A stretch of 8,986 nt of DNA from Coriobacteriaceae bacterium (GCA_004555335.1 SFII01000051.1:1-8986); one strand, 5' to 3'. Shown: positions 1-7,199, counted from the first letter of the stretch. Notes: generated from the sequence alone by a model not told the origin. Translations and numbers: made by a program.

Positions 1-1
1 C

Positions 2-571
2 GCCTACGGTCCGGGGTCGGTGGTTTGGGAGGCTATCAGCTCGGGTGTGGCCTTGAGGAACTTCCATACCACGCTCGACGTGAGCACCGAAGCAGCCTAT
101 ATGCTGCCCGGTTTCCTGGGTCTCGACCTGGTGTCTATCTTGGAACCCGTGACCGAAGATGGGCGCGGCTATGGCCAGGTATGCTGCATCCGCAGGGAAG
201 ACGAGCCCATGACCTTGCGCAACCTTGCGGCACGTTGCCTTTCCGTATTCGGAAGGCCCGGTCGCATCTGGGGTTCGCCTGAAAAGCGCATCGATACCGT
301 GGTCACCTGCACGGGGTCGGCGGGCAGCCTGATCGACGTCTGCGCCGCCCAGGGTATCGACTGCATCATCTGCGGCGAGAGCAGGTACCATAACGTGCTT
401 GCCGCTACCGAGGCGGGCCTTGCCGTGATCGAACTGGGGCATGACGTCTCCGAACTGCCGCTGTGCGCCATCCTGGCGCAGGCGATCGTGTCCATGGGTT
501 ACCCTGAAGGCGATGTCACCATCCTGGACCAGGGCTTCAACTGGTTCACTCCCGAAGCCGTTCGAAAGTAG
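2..571 (+). CDS. Nif3-like dinuclear metal center protein (5' end outside window)
   Basis: This is the C-terminal part of a Nif3/YbgI/YqfO-family protein, a widespread family that binds two metal ions and whose exact cellular role is still debated. The frame is open to the left edge, so the true start lies outside the window; the GTG at 20 is not a credible start. Counting from that GTG as residue 1, the HTTLD motif at residues 16-20 carries the conserved metal-ligand Asp (D20). The signature TCTGSAGSLI lies near 96-105, GESRYH near 119-124, and GHDVSE at 140-145 supplies the expected C-terminal His and Glu ligands (H141, E145). The N-terminal HH ligand motif would be upstream. The stop (569-571) is 5 nt before the next start, so the two genes are probably one transcript. 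The family call is firm; the function is not. Confidence 0.9.
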   Translation, partial: AYGPGSVVWEAISSGVALRNFHTTLDVSTEAAYMLPGFLGLDLVSILEPVTEDGRGYGQVCCIRREDEPMTLRNLAARCLSVFGRPGRIWGSPEKRIDTVVTCTGSAGSLIDVCAAQGIDCIICGESRYHNVLAATEAGLAVIELGHDVSELPLCAILAQAIVSMGYPEGDVTILDQGFNWFTPEAVRK

Positions 572-576
572 GACGC

Positions 577-1302
577 ATGAAAGCAAGCGAAGAGGAAATC
601 CAGATCCTCCAGAAGATCCAGGAACTGGACCGCATCATCTTCAGGTCGCACAAGGCGCTCAAGAACCTGCCCCAGCCTGCAGAGGCGCAGCGCGTGCATG
701 ACCGCCTGGCGGAAGTAAGCGCGAAGCTGGAAAAGGTCGAGGCGATGCTGGCTAAGAAGCGCCGCGATTTCGGATGCCTCGAGCGCGAATACGACCAGCT
801 GCGCGAACGCATCGAGAAGGTGCAGGCTAAGATCGATTCTGCCCAAGGCGACTATCGCAGCGTGCAGACCTGGACCCGCGATATGGAGATCATGGGGGAT
901 CGTTCGAAGGTGCTCGATGAGAAGATGGCGGTGCTGCTCGAAGGCATCGAGCAGGTCGAGGCGGTCCGGGCCCAAGCGGCAGCCGGCGTCGATCAGCTGA
1001 AGGCGCACGAGCGCAAGCTTTACGACGAGTTCAACGATCAGGGAAATGCGCTCAAGGCCGAAATAGCAAAATGCCAGGAAGCAGTGAAGCTGCTCGCCAA
1101 GCACGTCTCTCCGGAATTGATGAAACGCTACATCGATACCGTTGCGAAGTGCGGGGGAGTGGGATTGGCCAAGCTTTCCGATGGATGCTGCGATGCGTGC
1201 AGGAACCGCATTCCGGAAAACCGCCTTCCCCAGATACGCGAGAATGCCCCCATCGCGCAATGCCCTTCATGCGGAAGGATGCTTATCGTCGAATCGGCCT
1301 AG
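577..1302 (+). CDS. Coiled-coil protein with C4-type zinc ribbon (DUF164/CT398-like)
   Basis: The protein has 241 residues. About 1-180 are almost entirely charged heptad-like sequence (many E, K, R, L, A), predicted as a long antiparallel coiled coil. The C-terminus has two CxxC knuckles, C205-D-A-C208 and C229-P-S-C232, forming a C4 zinc ribbon. This is the layout of the DUF164/CT398 family, which commonly sits beside nif3 in Actinobacteria and other phyla. Its molecular function is not settled; binding to RNA, DNA or protein through the ribbon is only a guess. The ATG at 577 is preceded by AGTAGGA, so the nif3 stop codon overlaps the ribosome-binding site and translational coupling is likely. 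No signal peptide or membrane segment is visible, so it is probably cytoplasmic. A terminator follows. Confidence 0.88.
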   Translation: MKASEEEIQILQKIQELDRIIFRSHKALKNLPQPAEAQRVHDRLAEVSAKLEKVEAMLAKKRRDFGCLEREYDQLRERIEKVQAKIDSAQGDYRSVQTWTRDMEIMGDRSKVLDEKMAVLLEGIEQVEAVRAQAAAGVDQLKAHERKLYDEFNDQGNALKAEIAKCQEAVKLLAKHVSPELMKRYIDTVAKCGGVGLAKLSDGCCDACRNRIPENRLPQIRENAPIAQCPSCGRMLIVESA

Positions 1303-1334
1303 CGGGATTCGAAGAAGCCATCAGGTCCGCTTTC

Positions 1335-1374
1335 GCGCGGGGGTTGCGGCAATCGTAGCCCCCGCGCATTTCTT
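1335..1374 (+). terminator. Rho-independent terminator after the nif3/zinc-ribbon pair
   Basis: A perfect 9-bp stem pairs GCGCGGGGG (1335-1343) with CCCCCGCGC (1359-1367) around a 15-nt loop, followed by ATTTCTTT. The U-run is imperfect but the stem is very GC-rich. Its T-rich tail runs straight into the -35 element of the azlC promoter, so the two transcription units are packed end to end. Confidence 0.75.
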
Positions 1375-1400
1375 TACTCGTATCCGTCCTTCAGTATAAT
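1373..1400 (+). promoter_or_regulatory. azlC promoter, probably giving a leaderless mRNA
   Basis: TTTACT (1373-1378, 4 of 6 matches to TTGACA) and a consensus TATAAT (1395-1400) are separated by 16 bp. Seven bases after the -10 box lies ATG at 1408, so transcription would start at or next to the start codon. No Shine-Dalgarno sequence is present. Confidence 0.7.
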
Positions 1401-1407
1401 GTGCGCT

Positions 1408-2088
1408 ATGTCTAAATCAGAAACCATCAAAACAGCCTTCAAGGCAGCATTCCCCGTCATGATGGGGTATATCGCAATCGGATTGCCCTGCGGCATCATG
1501 GAAAGCCAGATCGGGATGAACTGGCTCATGGCCTTCGTCATGAGCATGACCTTCTATTCCGGAGCCGGCCAGTTCATGATTCCCAATATGTGGCTTGCCG
1601 GAAACCCCATCGCATCCATCATCGCGAGCGTTTCCTTCGTGAACACCAGGCAGATGCTCTACAGCGCCGCCTTCTCGCCGTATTTCGAGAAGGTGGGCAA
1701 GCGCCTGGCGTTCCTGTTCAGCGCCACGGTGACCGACGAGAGCTTCGGCGTCAATATGATGCAGTACCAGAGCGGCCAATGGAGCGCCTGGCAGGCCACC
1801 TTGGTCAACCTGTTCTCCATGACCAGCTGGGGCGTCTGCAACGCGCTCGGCGTGCTGATCGGCGATGCTTTGGCGATCCCAACCGCTATCGCCGCCTTCT
1901 CCATGACCTCCATCTTCATCTGCTTGGTGCTGGACCAGAAGATGACCGGCCTCAACGTCTTCGTCATCGTCGTGAGCGCGCTCGGCGTGTGCTTCTTCAA
2001 GCTTATCGGCCTTGCGGGTCCTGCGATCCTGCTCGGTGCCCTGCTGGGCGTTGCCGCCGGCATGGTGTTCAGGAAGGTGGTTGCATAA
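1408..2088 (+). CDS. azlC: AzlC-family branched-chain amino acid exporter, large subunit
   Basis: This is a 226-residue hydrophobic membrane protein of the AzlC family (LIV-E exporters), the large partner of AzlD in efflux of branched-chain amino acids and analogues. Recognisable family features are FYSGAGQF near residues 49-56, the SFVNTRQMLYS segment near 76-86, a DESF stretch near 110, and several long hydrophobic helices up to the C-terminus. Substrate specificity cannot be read from the sequence. An in-frame ATG at 1399 overlaps the -10 box and would add only MCA, so 1408 is preferred: it lies 7 nt after TATAAT and gives the family-like start MSKSETIKTAFKAAFPV. The stop codon directly abuts the azlD start, indicating a coupled two-gene operon. 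Confidence 0.9.
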   Translation: MSKSETIKTAFKAAFPVMMGYIAIGLPCGIMESQIGMNWLMAFVMSMTFYSGAGQFMIPNMWLAGNPIASIIASVSFVNTRQMLYSAAFSPYFEKVGKRLAFLFSATVTDESFGVNMMQYQSGQWSAWQATLVNLFSMTSWGVCNALGVLIGDALAIPTAIAAFSMTSIFICLVLDQKMTGLNVFVIVVSALGVCFFKLIGLAGPAILLGALLGVAAGMVFRKVVA

Positions 2089-2418
2089 ATGACGCTCAAT
2101 CAGTTCCTCATCGTGTACGTATGCTGCCTTATCCCCATGCTCATCTGCAGGTGCGCCCCTATGATGCTCATGAAGGGCAGGGACCTTCCCGAAAACGTCA
2201 CCGCCGCCCTGAACCTGATTCCGCCCGCCGCCTTTGCCGCGCTTGTCGCTAACGACCTGTTCAAGCCGGACATGTTCGAGGGAGGGATAACACAGGGCAT
2301 CGTTCCCTTGCTCGCGGCATTGGTGGTGGTCGTTGTCGCACGTAAGACGCATTCGCTTATCGCCTGCGCAATCACCGGCGTCGTCGCATATGCTTTGCTG
2401 CTCTTCTTGCTGCAGTAA
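2089..2418 (+). CDS. azlD: AzlD-family branched-chain amino acid exporter, small subunit
   Basis: This is a 109-residue protein with about four hydrophobic segments, the usual size for AzlD, the small membrane partner of AzlC. The family feature is the N-terminal helix followed by RCAPMMLMKGRDLPENVTAALNLIPPAAFAAL (split here only by reading; residues 21-52), with the conserved P and A residues after the first helix. Its ATG begins on the base after the azlC stop. The AGGAAGG at 2071-2077, inside the azlC 3' end, provides the ribosome-binding site. The two proteins very likely form one exporter. No clear terminator follows; the next gene has its own promoter. Confidence 0.9.
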   Translation: MTLNQFLIVYVCCLIPMLICRCAPMMLMKGRDLPENVTAALNLIPPAAFAALVANDLFKPDMFEGGITQGIVPLLAALVVVVVARKTHSLIACAITGVVAYALLLFLLQ

Positions 2419-2468
2419 GGGTTTTCACCTGCATTTCTCCACAAGCCCACCATTGGCGTTTCAAGCGC

Positions 2469-2497
2469 TTGCATAATGCATTGCAGGGCGGTATAAT
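2469..2497 (+). promoter_or_regulatory. rplS promoter
   Basis: TTGCAT (2469-2474) and a consensus TATAAT (2492-2497) are separated by 17 bp. Transcription would start near 2504, giving a leader of about 60 nt before the L19 start. The spacer contains the palindrome AATGCATT (2475-2482), and AAGCGCTT (2463-2470) overlaps the -35 box; whether either is an operator is unknown. A small ATCTTT/AAAGAT hairpin (2525-2542) lies just upstream of the ribosome-binding site. Confidence 0.7.
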
Positions 2498-2563
2498 TCC
2501 CAATCGCGTCCAAATAAGAATTCAATCTTTATGATGAAAGATAGTCAGAAGGAAGCAAGCAAA

Positions 2564-2908
2564 ATGGATATTATTCGCGCTATTGAACAGCAGCAGATCA
2601 AGGAAGACATTCCTCAGTTCAACGTAGGTGACACCGTAAAGGTTCACTATCGCATTACCGAAGGCAACCGCGAGCGTATTCAGGTTTTCCAGGGTGACGT
2701 TATCCGCCGCCATGGCGCTTCTGCTCGTGAGACCTTCACCGTCCGCAAGATCAGCTTCTCCATCGGTGTTGAGCGTACCTTCCCCGTACACTCTCCCAAG
2801 ATCGACAAGATCGAAGTCGTTCGCCGTGGTGCTGTTCGTCGTGCGAAGCTGTACTACCTCCGCGACAAGGTCGGCAAGGCTGCAAAGATCAAGGAAAAGG
2901 CATTCTAA
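2564..2908 (+). CDS. rplS: 50S ribosomal protein L19
   Basis: This is ribosomal protein L19 (bL19), a component of the large subunit located at the interface with the 30S subunit. It has 114 residues, the normal length. The family core is easily seen: IPQFNVGDTVKVHYRI, then the RIQVFQGDVIRRHG segment, TFTVRKISF, GVERTFPVHSP and the basic C-terminus RRAKLYYLRDKVGKAAKIKEK, which is of actinobacterial type. The frame is open upstream to ATG 2531, which would add 11 residues. ATG 2564 is chosen because AGAAGGA (2547-2553) is correctly spaced before it and MDIIRAIEQQQ matches how L19 proteins begin. It has its own promoter and terminator. Its codons differ from its neighbours in using more pyrimidine-ending CGT/GTT/GCT codons, as expected of a highly expressed gene. 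Confidence 0.97.
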   Translation: MDIIRAIEQQQIKEDIPQFNVGDTVKVHYRITEGNRERIQVFQGDVIRRHGASARETFTVRKISFSIGVERTFPVHSPKIDKIEVVRRGAVRRAKLYYLRDKVGKAAKIKEKAF

Positions 2909-2928
2909 GCCGAACCACATGGTTGTTC

Positions 2929-2956
2929 AGGAGGCCCCTCGGGGCCTCCTTTGGTT
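2929..2956 (+). terminator. Rho-independent terminator after rplS
   Basis: AGGAGGCCCC (2929-2938) is complementary over all 10 bases to GGGGCCTCCT (2941-2950). The outer nine pairs would close a CTCG tetraloop. A short, broken T-run (TTTGGTT) follows. It lies 20 nt past the L19 stop codon. Confidence 0.82.
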
Positions 2957-3129
2957 ATATGCGGATTCACGGGGTTTATTCGCTATCGCATGAAGCGTAA
3001 GCGCTTTTGGGTGCCCGATCCCCGTCCGCTCGAGGCCGGTTCAGGCTGCTTGCTCCCCAAGCTTCAATCTGCAGGCGATGCTTGCCTGCATGCAAACACC
3101 CCGGCATCGGGCGATAGGAGGACGAGGGT

Positions 3130-3915
3130 ATGGAGACCCCCCAAACGGCTGCGAGTATAGCGGCGATGTTCAAAGCGGCGGATGCCCGGGAATTTGCTGT
3201 GCTCGAGCGCAGCTTCGCCGCCGATACGCGCAGAACCGTGCAGAATGCCATCAACGCGGCACGCAAGCGCCTCGAGGCGGAAGCCCTGGAAGAGCAGCGC
3301 GTGCGCGAGATGCTGGAGTTTCAAGGTTCCCTGGCGGGAGGCCGTGTGCTCGTCGGACTGGATGAGGTGGGACGCGGTCCTTTGGCGGGGCCGCTTGCCG
3401 TGGGTGCCGTCGTGCTGCCCCAGGACGCGGTGATCGCGGGCTTGAATGACTCGAAACAGCTTTCTGAAAAGAAACGCAGCGAACTGGCCGAACAGATCAA
3501 GGCGCAGGCGCTGGGATGGTCCGTGCAGTACGTCCAGCCCGCCGATATCGACTCCCATGGCATGACCGCCTGCCTGAAAGCGGCCTTCTCCGCTGCGGTT
3601 GCCGATATCGAGGCCCAGGGCATCATGCCCGAAGTGATCCTGCTCGACGGCAACCCGCTCCGCTTCGACCCGCGCGAGGTCAATGTGGTGAAGGGCGACG
3701 CGAAATGCGCCAGCATCGCTGCTGCCAGTATCATCGCCAAAGTGGAACGAGATTCGCTTATGGTCCGCTATTCTGCCGAATACCCGCAGTATGGCTTCGA
3801 ATCGAATAAGGGTTATGGCTCCGCACAGCATCAAGAAGCGATCCGCCAGTTTGGTTTGACCCCCATCCATCGTGCCTCGTTCTGCCGGGCATTCACGCAG
3901 GAAACCCTGTTCTAG
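3130..3915 (+). CDS. rnhB: Ribonuclease HII
   Basis: RNase HII cuts the RNA strand of RNA-DNA hybrids and single ribonucleotides embedded in DNA (ribonucleotide excision repair, primer removal). The protein has 261 residues. The catalytic core begins near residue 72 with VLVGLDEVGRGPLAGP (D78, E79). It continues with LNDSKQLSEKKR near 105-116, LLDGN (D173) and VKGDAKCASIAAASIIAKVERD (D190), then the YGFESNKGYGS segment. All four acidic metal-binding residues are present. The first ~70 residues form a charged helical N-terminal extension, as seen in the longer RNase HII proteins of Bacillus and relatives, absent from the short E. coli form. ATG 3130 is supported by AGGAGGACGAGGG just upstream. 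The 220-nt gap after rplS has no obvious gene or clear promoter. A strong terminator follows. Confidence 0.96.
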   Translation: METPQTAASIAAMFKAADAREFAVLERSFAADTRRTVQNAINAARKRLEAEALEEQRVREMLEFQGSLAGGRVLVGLDEVGRGPLAGPLAVGAVVLPQDAVIAGLNDSKQLSEKKRSELAEQIKAQALGWSVQYVQPADIDSHGMTACLKAAFSAAVADIEAQGIMPEVILLDGNPLRFDPREVNVVKGDAKCASIAAASIIAKVERDSLMVRYSAEYPQYGFESNKGYGSAQHQEAIRQFGLTPIHRASFCRAFTQETLF

Positions 3916-3962
3916 GTATTGTTTTCCCTGCGGGTCCCTCCGTTCGGATTCGGCCGTCACGG

Positions 3963-4007
3963 CTCCGTGCTTCCCAGCATCGTTTTCTGGGGAGCGTGGA
4001 GTTTTTT
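3963..4007 (+). terminator. Rho-independent terminator after rnhB
   Basis: A 14-bp stem pairs 3963-3976 with 3988-4001 (eleven Watson-Crick and three G-U pairs), with an 11-nt loop and then six T (4002-4007). It lies about 50 nt past the rnhB stop. The remaining gap to yraN (4008-4188) shows no gene and no promoter that I can defend. Confidence 0.88.
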
Positions 4008-4188
4008 ACGTGTGCGGGGTGCAGGGTGGATCCAGCTTTTTCGGTTGATTCCGTGAGTTGATCTTCATGGGCATTTACGTTGCGTTTCTGCTATCCCCGC
4101 GCCTGATTCGCGTAGGCTTTCTGCCGGCGTAATGCAGCCGAACTGCAAGCATCGCCCAGTAATCTCCCTGGTAGAGAAAGGGGGATTC

Positions 4189-4701
4189 ATGACTACTTCA
4201 AACGATTCCAATAAGAAATCCCAGCCGATCGACCAGCAGGCGGCAGAGCAGGAGCGCAAGGACGCGCCCGCTTTTGCCACCCTGGGGGATGATGCTGCAA
4301 GCCAGCCTGAACCCGATTCCTGCAGTGCTTCCGAGTTGGGCCGGAAGGGCGAGAACGCCGCCTGCAAGTTCCTCGAGCGCAAGGGATTCACCATCCTCGA
4401 GCGCAATTGGGTCTGCCCCGCCGGTGAGGCCGACATCATCGCGAGCATCGATACAGAATACGGTTCGGAACTCCACTTCGTCGAGGTGAAGACCAGGAAA
4501 AGCACTGCGAAGGGATTCCCCGAAGAAGCGGTCAACGCGGAAAAGCGCCGCAAGTACGAAGTCATCGCGGAAATCTATATGCAGCAGCATTACTGCGAGG
4601 AAGCCAGGGTGACCTTCGACATCATCTCCATTCTGGTCACGCAGCCTGACAGGGCCTTTCTGCGCATGCACTGCGATGTGATCTCGAATGATTGCTTTTA
4701 A
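4189..4701 (+). CDS. YraN/UPF0102-family predicted endonuclease-fold protein
   Basis: A 170-residue protein of the UPF0102 (YraN) family, which has the restriction-endonuclease-like PD-(D/E)xK fold; its substrate and biological role are not established. The core starts near residue 50: LGRKGENAACKFLERKGF, ILERNW, then PAGEADII (E80, D82) and FVEVKTR (E99, K101), which together match the fold's active-site pattern. The ~48 residues before the core are polar and acidic (N, S, Q, E, D) and look disordered; typical members begin within a few residues of the core. ATG 4189 is chosen because AAAGGGGG (4177-4184) precedes it; the in-frame start at 4132 has no such site. The stop is 2 nt before the comM ATG, so the genes are co-transcribed. 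YraN often travels with comM and dprA. Confidence 0.9.
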   Translation: MTTSNDSNKKSQPIDQQAAEQERKDAPAFATLGDDAASQPEPDSCSASELGRKGENAACKFLERKGFTILERNWVCPAGEADIIASIDTEYGSELHFVEVKTRKSTAKGFPEEAVNAEKRRKYEVIAEIYMQQHYCEEARVTFDIISILVTQPDRAFLRMHCDVISNDCF

Positions 4702-4703
4702 TC

Positions 4704-6206
4704 ATGGCGGTTTCGTATAGGGAATGCACTGTGCTCAGTGCGACGATAATCGGCGTGCAAGCGGTCGAGATCTCGGTCGAAGTGGTGCTGTCAAACGGCA
4801 TGCCGGGTTTCTCTATCGTGGGCATGACCGATGTCGCCATCCAAGAGGCGCGTGAGCGCATCAGGGCGGCGTTGAGAGGGTGCGGTTTCTCCATGCCCTC
4901 GGAAAAGATCACGGTCAACTTGGCTCCCGGTTTCCTGAAAAAGGGAGGTTCCGGTTTCGATCTGCCCATCGCAGTGGGTTTGTTGGTTGCCTCGGGGCAG
5001 GTTTCACCGCAGCTGATCCAGGGAAGGATGTTCGTCGGCGAGCTTTCGCTGGAAGGAAGGGTCAGGGCGGTTCTGGGTATGCTTGCCTACCAGGAATTCG
5101 CCCGTGCGAATGATGTGAAGCTGGTCTGCGGGCATTCTGAGGATTTCGCGTTCTCCGGTATGGACGATTGCGTGCTCTTCGCCGACTCCCTGCAGGCGTT
5201 GAGAAGCGAATCGTTTTCCCGTCCGATTCCTTGCAGGGATGCGGAAAGGCTCGGAAACTCCTTGGACTTTGCAGATGTCGGTGGGCATAGACAGGCGAAA
5301 CGCGCGCTTCAGATAGCGGCGGCGGGAAACCATGGTCTTATGATGATCGGTCCTCCGGGATCGGGCAAGACCATGCTTGCCTCGCGTCTTCCCGGCATTC
5401 TGCCTCCCCTCAACGAACGCGAGATCCTGGAAACCGCGAAGATCTATTCGATCGTAGGGGAGTCCGCCGAAGATGTGCTGCGTGGCGAGCGCCCTTTCAG
5501 GGCTCCCCATCATTCGGCTAGTTGCGCAGGGCTTATCGGAGGCGGTTCGCCTATCAAGCCGGGAGAGCTTTCCCTGGCCCATAATGGCGTGCTCTTCTTA
5601 GATGAGCTGGCGGAATTCAAGCCGAGCGTGCTCCAGGCGCTGCGCCAGCCGATCGAGGAGGGTTCGATCGTTCTGGTCCGTGCGGATGGAAAGGTCAAAC
5701 TGCCATCCCGTTTCATGCTCGTTGCGGCGAGCAATCCCTGTCCCTGCGGGTACTTCGGCGATTCCAGTGGAAAATGCTCCTGCAGCCATATGCAGGTGGT
5801 GAACTACCAGAACAGGATCGGTGGACCCCTCATCGACAGGATCGATATGTGCGTGGATGTTTGGAGAAGCGACTTCAAAAGCGTTATCGGACAGGATAGC
5901 GGCCCTTCGTCCCGGGAACTTCGCGAGGGCGTGCTTGCGGCAAGGGAATTCGCTTTCCAGAGGTGGAGGAAGTCAGGGGGATGCTCTCAAGATGGTTCGA
6001 CCCGCGAATTGGCGAAGGCCTGCATGCTCGATTGCGATTCCCAGCTGTTCCTTGAAGACATGGCACAAGTTCATTCCATGAGCGGTCGGGGTATCGCCTC
6101 GGTTCTGCGCGTTTCCCGAACCATCGCCGATATCGAGCAGTCGGAATGCGTCTTGCGGGAACATCTTGCCGAGGCATTGACGCTCCGCCTGCGTACAGGG
6201 AGGTGA
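4704..6206 (+). CDS. comM: YifB/ComM-family Mg-chelatase-like AAA+ ATPase
   Basis: This is a 500-residue AAA+ protein of the YifB/ComM family. In naturally transformable bacteria ComM is a hexameric helicase that promotes branch migration when incoming DNA is integrated; many non-transformable bacteria also carry it. Residues 10-165 are the ChlI-like N-terminal domain (SNGMPGFSIVG, NLAPGFLKKGGSGFDLPIA). The ATPase follows with Walker A GPPGSGKT (216-223), RAPHHSAS (266-273), Walker B VLFLDE (296-301) and the ASNPCPCG segment (342-349). Paired cysteines at 346/348 and 358/360 are normal in the family. The Mg_chelatase C-terminal domain ends the protein. The upstream TTG at 4692 overlaps yraN; ATG 4704 gives a family-like start. 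The ribosome-binding site is weak, so coupling to yraN is likely. dprA follows after 3 nt. Confidence 0.94.
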   Translation: MAVSYRECTVLSATIIGVQAVEISVEVVLSNGMPGFSIVGMTDVAIQEARERIRAALRGCGFSMPSEKITVNLAPGFLKKGGSGFDLPIAVGLLVASGQVSPQLIQGRMFVGELSLEGRVRAVLGMLAYQEFARANDVKLVCGHSEDFAFSGMDDCVLFADSLQALRSESFSRPIPCRDAERLGNSLDFADVGGHRQAKRALQIAAAGNHGLMMIGPPGSGKTMLASRLPGILPPLNEREILETAKIYSIVGESAEDVLRGERPFRAPHHSASCAGLIGGGSPIKPGELSLAHNGVLFLDELAEFKPSVLQALRQPIEEGSIVLVRADGKVKLPSRFMLVAASNPCPCGYFGDSSGKCSCSHMQVVNYQNRIGGPLIDRIDMCVDVWRSDFKSVIGQDSGPSSRELREGVLAAREFAFQRWRKSGGCSQDGSTRELAKACMLDCDSQLFLEDMAQVHSMSGRGIASVLRVSRTIADIEQSECVLREHLAEALTLRLRTGR

Positions 6207-6209
6207 CCG

Positions 6210-7199
6210 ATGAATGCGATGGGGCCCGATATGGACCGGGCACGGGAAATGCATGCCAAAAAGGGCTATCGAAGTTATAAGGGGCCCTTGCTGGAGGGCC
6301 CCCGCTTCAGTATCGATTCCAAGGACTCGGCTTTTCCACGTGCGTTGTCCTTGATCCCCGATCCGCCCGATCGCCTGTATGCAATCGGGAATCTGGAGGC
6401 CTTATCTGAAGGGCTCGCGGTGATCGGGGCCAGGAATGCTACGCCCTACGGATTAAGCTGCGCGGGAAGATTCGCCCGGTTGGCGGCGGAGCAAGGTATT
6501 CCCATCATTTCCGGGGGAGCCTACGGCTGCGATGCGGCAGCCCATGCCGCCGCGCTTGATGTCGGGGGAAAGACGGTGGTGTTTCTGGGCGGAGGTTGCG
6601 ATCAGCTGTATCCTCCGGCGCATCAGCCCTTGTTCCAGCGTGTCATCGATGGAGGGGGAGTGGTGGTGTCGGAGCACGAATGGTCCTATCCCGCCCTTCC
6701 CTTCACATTCAGGAATAGGAACAGGCTCATTGCGGGCTTAGCGCGGGCAACGCTCATCGTCGAGGCGGGGATGCCCTCGGGCACATTCTCGACTGCCGAC
6801 GAGGCGCTCAGTGCGGGGAAGGAGGTGCTGGTGGTGCCCGGGCCTATCTGCTCCCGGTTTTCCGCAGGCTCGAATCGCCTTCTCTATCAGGGTGCGACGC
6901 CCATCGTCGATGACGAGTCCTTTCATGACGCGATACTTTCCATATTCGGCTGCTTTGCGGTGCAGGATGGGCAATCCGCTTTCAAGGCGGGCGCTGTTCG
7001 CAACGCCCCAAAGCCCGACCCCCTGCTCGATGCGCTTTGCGCCCAGCCAATGAGGATGGATCAGATTCTTGCAGACCAAACGCTTCTCGCGAAGAAAGGG
7101 GGTGGTACCGGGGAACTCATGGTCAGATTGGCAGAGCTTGAAGGGAAGGGGCTTATCGGAAGATATCCCGACGGCAGGTATGGGCCGGTGGTCCATTGA
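6210..7199 (+). CDS. dprA: DNA-processing protein DprA
   Basis: DprA (Smf) binds incoming single-stranded DNA during natural transformation, protects it and loads RecA. This protein has 329 residues. The Rossmann-like DNA-binding core runs from about 65 to 235: VIGARNATPYG (71-81), IISGGAYGCDAAAHAAAL (99-116), VFLGGGCDQLYPPAH (124-138), FRNRNRLIAGL (167-177), VEAGMPSGTFSTADEAL (184-200), VPGP (209-212) and GSNRLLYQGA (220-229). The C-terminus (~265-329) fits the winged-helix DprA_WH domain. There is no full N-terminal SAM/HhH domain, only a short basic stretch before the RFSIDSKDSAFPRAL segment. GGGAGG (6198-6203) supports ATG 6210, 3 nt after comM. The yraN-comM-dprA run suggests a DNA-uptake/recombination operon, but the uptake machinery itself is not in this window. 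Confidence 0.95.
   Translation: MNAMGPDMDRAREMHAKKGYRSYKGPLLEGPRFSIDSKDSAFPRALSLIPDPPDRLYAIGNLEALSEGLAVIGARNATPYGLSCAGRFARLAAEQGIPIISGGAYGCDAAAHAAALDVGGKTVVFLGGGCDQLYPPAHQPLFQRVIDGGGVVVSEHEWSYPALPFTFRNRNRLIAGLARATLIVEAGMPSGTFSTADEALSAGKEVLVVPGPICSRFSAGSNRLLYQGATPIVDDESFHDAILSIFGCFAVQDGQSAFKAGAVRNAPKPDPLLDALCAQPMRMDQILADQTLLAKKGGGTGELMVRLAELEGKGLIGRYPDGRYGPVVH

Noticed and set aside
499..1260. 253-codon - strand open frame
   Set aside because: Antisense to the coiled-coil/zinc-ribbon gene; the leucine and histidine richness is the reverse reading of its Glu/Lys/Gln-rich codons.
1303..1398. RNase P RNA gene, which can lie near nif3 and the zinc-ribbon gene in Actinobacteria
   Set aside because: The gap is under 100 nt, far too short, and holds only a terminator and the azlC promoter.
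1417..2352. Long - strand open frame (311 codons), rich in His, Glu and Gly
   Set aside because: It is antisense to azlC/azlD, which are clear family members, and its composition is that of a reverse-frame shadow with no recognisable domain.
3064..3960. 298-codon - strand open frame
   Set aside because: Antisense to rnhB, whose four catalytic acidic residues are all in place; no domain is visible in the reverse reading.
5739..5787. Cysteine pairs in ComM (CPC and CSC) as an unusual metal site
   Set aside because: These cysteines are a normal feature of YifB/ComM proteins.
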